DNA from: Anaerolineae bacterium | Lineage (GTDB): Bacteria > Chloroflexota > Anaerolineae > Promineifilales > Promineifilaceae | Reading direction: 5' to 3' | DNA: 8,507 bases | Assembly (NCBI GenBank): GCA_028284105.1 | Contig: JANQSK010000022.1 | Coordinates: 1-8,507, forward strand | In this document: positions 6,183 to 8,507 of the stretch, one piece after another | How the letters are laid out: each line of letters starts with the position of its first letter | How positions within the stretch are numbered: the stretch's first letter is position 1 | Made by a program: the position numbers and the translations under genes | Notes under the pieces: generated by a model | Told to the model about the DNA's origin: nothing | The model's input: the letters and a program-made list of their open reading frames with translations, nothing else | Database searches by the model: none

Positions 6183-7358
6183 ATGACTGAAGAAATTATC
6201 CGAATCACAGATCCCGATACCGACCGCTACCATACCTTTGGCTACATCAGCTGGTGGCAACAAGAAGTTGTACGCAATGCGACCGTTATGGTGGTAGGCG
6301 CTGGTGCACTCGGTAACGAAGTCCTAAAAAACCTAGCGCTCATGGGCATTGGCAACATTCTCATTTGTGACTTCGACACTATCGAAGACAGCAACTTGAG
6401 CCGGTCTGTCCTGTTCCGCACCACCGATCGTGGTCGGCGCAAGGTCGATGCCGCTGCAGAGCGCGTTAAAGAGCTCAATTCCGATGTCAATGTTATGACG
6501 TGGCATGGAGACATTAACAATGAAATGGGAATGGGCGTTTTTCGCCACGTTGATGCAGTCGTTGGCTGTTTAGACAATCGCGAAGCGCGACTCTCTATTG
6601 ACCGTTACACCCAGTTCGTCAATCGCCCTTGGGTTGACGGTGCTATTCAAGAGTTGATGGGTATTGTGAGTGTCTTTTGGCCCGGTCGTGGAGCAAACTA
6701 TGAATGTACGCTCACCGAACACGACTATCAAATGATCAGTTTACGCTACTCATGTCCTTTGCTGGCACGCCAAAATGTGTTACAAGGCAAAGTACCCACA
6801 ACACCTACCAGCGCATCCATTGTGGCGGCTTTCCAAACACAGGAAGCGCTTAAAATCATCCACAATATGGAAGTTGAACCTGGTGTGGCGATGATGATCA
6901 ATGGTTTGACGAATGATGTTTATAAAACGGAATATCCCGTTCTTGAAGAACGACTCCATGCACCATTGGAACCTATTGTGGAATTACACGATGTAACCAG
7001 TGATAAAACGACTGTTCGGGAGCTTTTGAACATTGCCAAAGAAAAATGTGGTCCAGATACTGTCTTAGAATTTGGGTATGAGCTCGTTATTAGTATGACA
7101 GACCCCACAACAGGTGAGGTAGAACCCATTTTTAAACGAATGGGTCGCTTAAAAGAAACTGCCTTAACATCAACCAGCACAGGTGAACAGCGCGAAATGC
7201 AGCTAACACACCGCATCTCGGGTGATGAAGATTTCTTGGACAGAACGCTTGCTGAAATCGATGTGGTGCCCATGGATATTATCCGTGCTCGCAACGGCGA
7301 AGAGAGTGTCTACTTAGAAATTACAGGTGATAAAGCAGGGTTTTTGAACTTTGCATAA
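6183..7358 (+). CDS. E1-like ThiF-fold Ubl-activating enzyme with C-terminal extension
   Basis: This 391-residue protein should bind ATP, adenylate the C-terminal glycine of the nearby Ubl and pass it on as a thioester. Residues 1-255 are the ThiF/MoeB/E1 adenylation domain. Visible features are GAGALG (39-44) for nucleotide binding, D63/D65, NLSR (71-74), K87, and CLDNREAR (129-136) for the Mg-ATP site. SCPLL (190-194) and PTTPTSASIVAA (205-216) with EALKII close the domain. C191, or less likely C175, is the candidate thioester cysteine. The paired CxxC zinc ligands of MoeB and ThiF are absent. Residues 256-391 are an extension; TTVRELLNIAKEKCG followed by strands could be a small alpha/beta fold that recruits E2, as the UFD does in eukaryotic E1s, but this is inference. 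No ribosome binding site precedes the ATG and no earlier in-frame start exists. It is probably co-transcribed with the gene 60 bp upstream. Confidence 0.88.
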   Translation: MTEEIIRITDPDTDRYHTFGYISWWQQEVVRNATVMVVGAGALGNEVLKNLALMGIGNILICDFDTIEDSNLSRSVLFRTTDRGRRKVDAAAERVKELNSDVNVMTWHGDINNEMGMGVFRHVDAVVGCLDNREARLSIDRYTQFVNRPWVDGAIQELMGIVSVFWPGRGANYECTLTEHDYQMISLRYSCPLLARQNVLQGKVPTTPTSASIVAAFQTQEALKIIHNMEVEPGVAMMINGLTNDVYKTEYPVLEERLHAPLEPIVELHDVTSDKTTVRELLNIAKEKCGPDTVLEFGYELVISMTDPTTGEVEPIFKRMGRLKETALTSTSTGEQREMQLTHRISGDEDFLDRTLAEIDVVPMDIIRARNGEESVYLEITGDKAGFLNFA

Positions 7359-7361
7359 AAG

Positions 7362-7427
7362 GGTAATTAAGTAATTAGGTAATTTAGTAATTAAAACCTC
7401 TCTAAATTACCTAATTAAACAATTACC
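7362..7427. repeat. Long inverted repeat made of GTAATTA-type units
   Basis: This begins four bases after the E1 stop. The left half is four imperfect tandem units of about 8 bp (GGTAATTAA, GTAATTAG, GTAATTTA, GTAATTA). Arms 7362-7387 and 7402-7427 pair at 23 of 26 positions (7 pairs, a 3-base mismatch, 16 pairs) around a 14-nt loop. It resembles the short tandem repeat elements found between genes in some filamentous bacteria. It could terminate, stabilise or separate transcripts; no T-run follows on the plus strand. Confidence 0.75.
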
Positions 7428-7543
7428 AAAAAGAGAAACTAAACGGCCGTAAATCCGTATAGCAAATATAAATTAAACAACAATAGTCTGAAATAAATTA
7501 CAACGAATCAAATAGATGAGAAAACCCAAGTAATTTATTTCCA

Positions 7544-7607
7544 GGAGAACAAAGCCTCAACTGGCAAACTCTATTCAAAGAAATTGTTCTCCACCTATGG
7601 AGGCTTT
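7544..7607 (+). promoter_or_regulatory. Structured leader of the Ubl gene: two crossing helices over the ribosome binding site
   Basis: Helix A is ggagaacaa (7544-7552) with ttgttctcc (7584-7592), a perfect 9 bp. Helix B is aaagcctc (7551-7558) with gaggcttt (7600-7607), a perfect 8 bp. They share two bases and their order is A5'-B5'-A3'-B3', so they form either an H-type pseudoknot or two mutually exclusive folds. Helix B covers the GGAGG ribosome binding site (7599-7603), which lies 9 nt before the ATG at 7613. A switch controlling Ubl translation is the natural reading. The match to any known riboswitch is unknown. A seven-codon frame (ATG 7597 to TAG 7620) overlaps the Ubl start. Confidence 0.5.
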
Positions 7608-7612
7608 AACAA

Positions 7613-7879
7613 ATGTCTAGCATGAAAGTAATAATCTACGATCCAACCGGTTCAAAGAAAACCCCCGTTGAATTACCAGCCGATGTGCCAATGCAGCGGT
7701 TAATTCCAGCTTTGGTTAGTAAAATGGGCTTGCCCACCAGCCAAGGTGCAAATCCTATCACCTATCGTCTCGACCACCGCGCATCAGGCAAACGCCTTGC
7801 AGATGGTGATTCATTAAGCGATGCGGGTGTGGGTGAAGATGATATTTTGAGTCTATTCCCACAAGTAACAGCTGGCTAA
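7613..7879 (+). CDS. YukD-like ubiquitin-fold protein, probable conjugated modifier
   Basis: This is an 88-residue protein whose pattern fits a beta-grasp fold. Strand one is KVIIYDP (5-11), strand two TPVELP (17-22), and the helix about 26-40 (MQRLIPALVSKMGLP). The last strands include ITYRLDHRASG (49-59), KRLADGDSLSDAG (60-72), then DDILSLFPQV. The SLSDAGV.ED.IL ending is typical of YukD/EsaB ubiquitin-like proteins. The C-terminus is TAG, a single exposed glycine and not the Gly-Gly of eukaryotic ubiquitin, so no processing protease would be needed before activation. The E1-like gene upstream and E2-like gene downstream indicate that it is the modifier of this system. YukD in type VII secretion is the alternative, but no secretion gene is seen here. 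GGAGG at 7599-7603 supports the first ATG over Met4. Confidence 0.85.
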   Translation: MSSMKVIIYDPTGSKKTPVELPADVPMQRLIPALVSKMGLPTSQGANPITYRLDHRASGKRLADGDSLSDAGVGEDDILSLFPQVTAG

Positions 7880-7919
7880 ATTTAGATATTTAGTAATTTT
7901 AAGTGAGTAGAAAGAAGTG

Positions 7920-8001
7920 GATGGTGGATAGTGGGTAGTAGAAAGTTTGGGTTATAATGACCAACCTACAAGTTACCAATAACTAATCACCAACCACTAA
8001 A
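7920..8001. repeat. Imperfect hairpin with repeated GTGG/GTAG units between Ubl and E2 genes
   Basis: The left part reiterates purine-rich units (gtggatggtggatagtgggt, 7918-7937). The segment gtggatggtggatag (7918-7932) pairs with ctaatcaccaaccac (7983-7997) at 12 of 15 positions across a long, repeat-rich loop. The loop contains a perfect TATAAT (7953-7958) but no matching -35. Its style matches the other two spacer hairpins of this cluster, although the sequence differs. Confidence 0.5.
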
Positions 8002-8025
8002 AACTACACACTCTATTGAGGAAAA

Positions 8026-8507
8026 ATGGCCTTTAATATTCGTGAAACCAGATTACGCAATGATTTCCGCCAAGTACAAGATTTGGTAAATCGGAGTGAA
8101 CTTATCCACATCGTGAGCACAGAGGGTGACCCCGTTGAACGGTACCTCATCCGCTATTCGTGCAAGAGCATTGAGAAACTTGATGGCTCTGGCAAACCGG
8201 TTTTCCGGGAATCACACGATGTAAGTGTCTATCTCCACGCGGAGTATCCAATCAAACAACCCCAATTGAAATGGCAAACCCCCATCTTCCATCCCAACAT
8301 CCACGTGACGGGTGCGGTTTGTATCGGGGCTTGGTGGGCGGCAAAAACGCTTGATGAGCTATTGCTGACCATTGGGGAAATGATTCAGTTCAAAAACTAC
8401 GATCCTAAAGATCCAATGAATTCAAAAGCTGCCGCTTGGGCTATGCGTAACAAGCGTCTCTTCCCAATTGATGATCGACCCCTCAAAGGGCAATCTTTGA
8501 CGGATAT
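8026..8507 (+). CDS. E2-like UBC-fold Ubl-conjugating enzyme (3' end cut by window)
   Basis: The first 160 complete codons are visible; the frame stays open to the edge. GAGG (8018-8021) precedes the ATG by 4 nt. E2 enzymes receive the Ubl from E1 as a thioester and pass it to a target lysine or to an E3. The UBC core is clear. An N-terminal helix (about 6-24) is followed by strands including YLIRYSC and DVSVYLHAEYPIKQPQLKW (65-83). Then come H89-P90-N91 and the probable catalytic C99 in GAVCIGAWW, eight residues after the HPN. The helix TLDELLLTIGEMI (108-120) precedes DPMNSKAAAWA (129-139), which corresponds to the DPLN..AA segment of E2s. Having both HPN and Cys predicts an active enzyme. 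Its position directly after the Ubl and E1-like genes makes a joint pathway likely. Confidence 0.88.
   Translation, partial: MAFNIRETRLRNDFRQVQDLVNRSELIHIVSTEGDPVERYLIRYSCKSIEKLDGSGKPVFRESHDVSVYLHAEYPIKQPQLKWQTPIFHPNIHVTGAVCIGAWWAAKTLDELLLTIGEMIQFKNYDPKDPMNSKAAAWAMRNKRLFPIDDRPLKGQSLTD

Larger units (their letters stand above)
319..7450. repeat. Iterated palindrome ACGGCCGT, 11 copies
   Basis: Copies start at 319, 837, 1473, 2175, 3403, 3530, 4819, 5121, 5613, 5790 and 7443. Eight of them are the full decamer AACGGCCGTT. Eight lie in genes and three between genes (2175, 4819, 7443). In seven of the eight coding copies the frame is ACG-GCC-GTT, giving Thr-Ala-Val; the copy at 3530 is read Lys-Arg-Pro-Phe. 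Chance at this base composition predicts roughly 0.1 copies (rough hand estimate). It resembles HIP1 of cyanobacteria in behaviour, not in sequence. No copy lies inside the E1, Ubl, E2 or exported-protein genes. Confidence 0.9.

Noticed and set aside
7362..7427. Tandem GTAATTA units as a small CRISPR array
   Set aside because: Units are about 8 bp with no spacers between them, and the second half is an inverted copy.
7597..7620. Seven-codon frame before the Ubl as an independent gene
   Set aside because: It has no ribosome binding site of its own and is too short to support; it is kept only as a detail of the leader.
7953..7958. Perfect TATAAT upstream of the E2 gene as a promoter
   Set aside because: No -35-like hexamer lies 16-18 bp upstream and the site is inside the loop of a repeat-rich hairpin, so it is not listed as a promoter.

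Overview
The window most resembles a Chloroflexota (Anaerolineae-like) chromosome of moderate GC. Three things suggest this: a clustered bacterial ubiquitin-like conjugation set, a secreted protein ending in the YLPFL-type tail common on exported proteins of that phylum, and a HIP1-like iterated palindrome. The assignment is inference, because no rRNA or other phylogenetic marker is present.

Positions 1-2032 form a regulatory and efflux region. The first 35 bases hold the beginning of a gene read leftward. It is divergent from a TetR/AcrR repressor gene of the WHG C-terminal type (145-738). Between them lie two copies of a 17-bp operator, TGTnGACnnnGTCnACA, and back-to-back promoters; the tetR promoter predicts an almost leaderless mRNA. 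Convergent with tetR is an MdtH-like MFS drug-efflux gene (800-2032, minus). Its leader carries a terminator-like hairpin and its probable -35 lies inside a perfect 8+8 palindrome.

Positions 2033-4904 are mixed. An AT-rich gene (2349-3299) encodes an exported protein with three carboxypeptidase-regulatory-like beta-sandwich repeats. Three bases beyond its stop, a convergent gene (3303-4517, minus) encodes a two-domain RsmC/RlmG-like SAM methyltransferase in which the intact domain is the N-terminal one. A 387-bp gap follows.

Positions 4905-8507 are the main interest: four co-directional genes that look like a ubiquitin-like protein-conjugation module. In order they are an uncharacterised three-part protein (helical, proline-rich, beta-sandwich), an E1-like ThiF-fold adenylating enzyme with a C-terminal extension, an 88-residue YukD-like ubiquitin-fold protein already ending in Gly, and an E2-like UBC-fold enzyme with HPN and an active-site Cys, cut by the window edge. 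The expected pathway is E1 adenylation of the Ubl C-terminus, transfer to the E2 cysteine, and conjugation to an unknown target. No deconjugating JAB peptidase or RING-type E3 is visible; they could lie beyond 8507. Every spacer in this cluster holds a long imperfect hairpin built from degenerate short repeats. The Ubl gene is also preceded by two crossing helices, one of which covers its ribosome binding site.

The octamer ACGGCCGT occurs 11 times across the window, and in seven of its eight coding occurrences it is read as Thr-Ala-Val.
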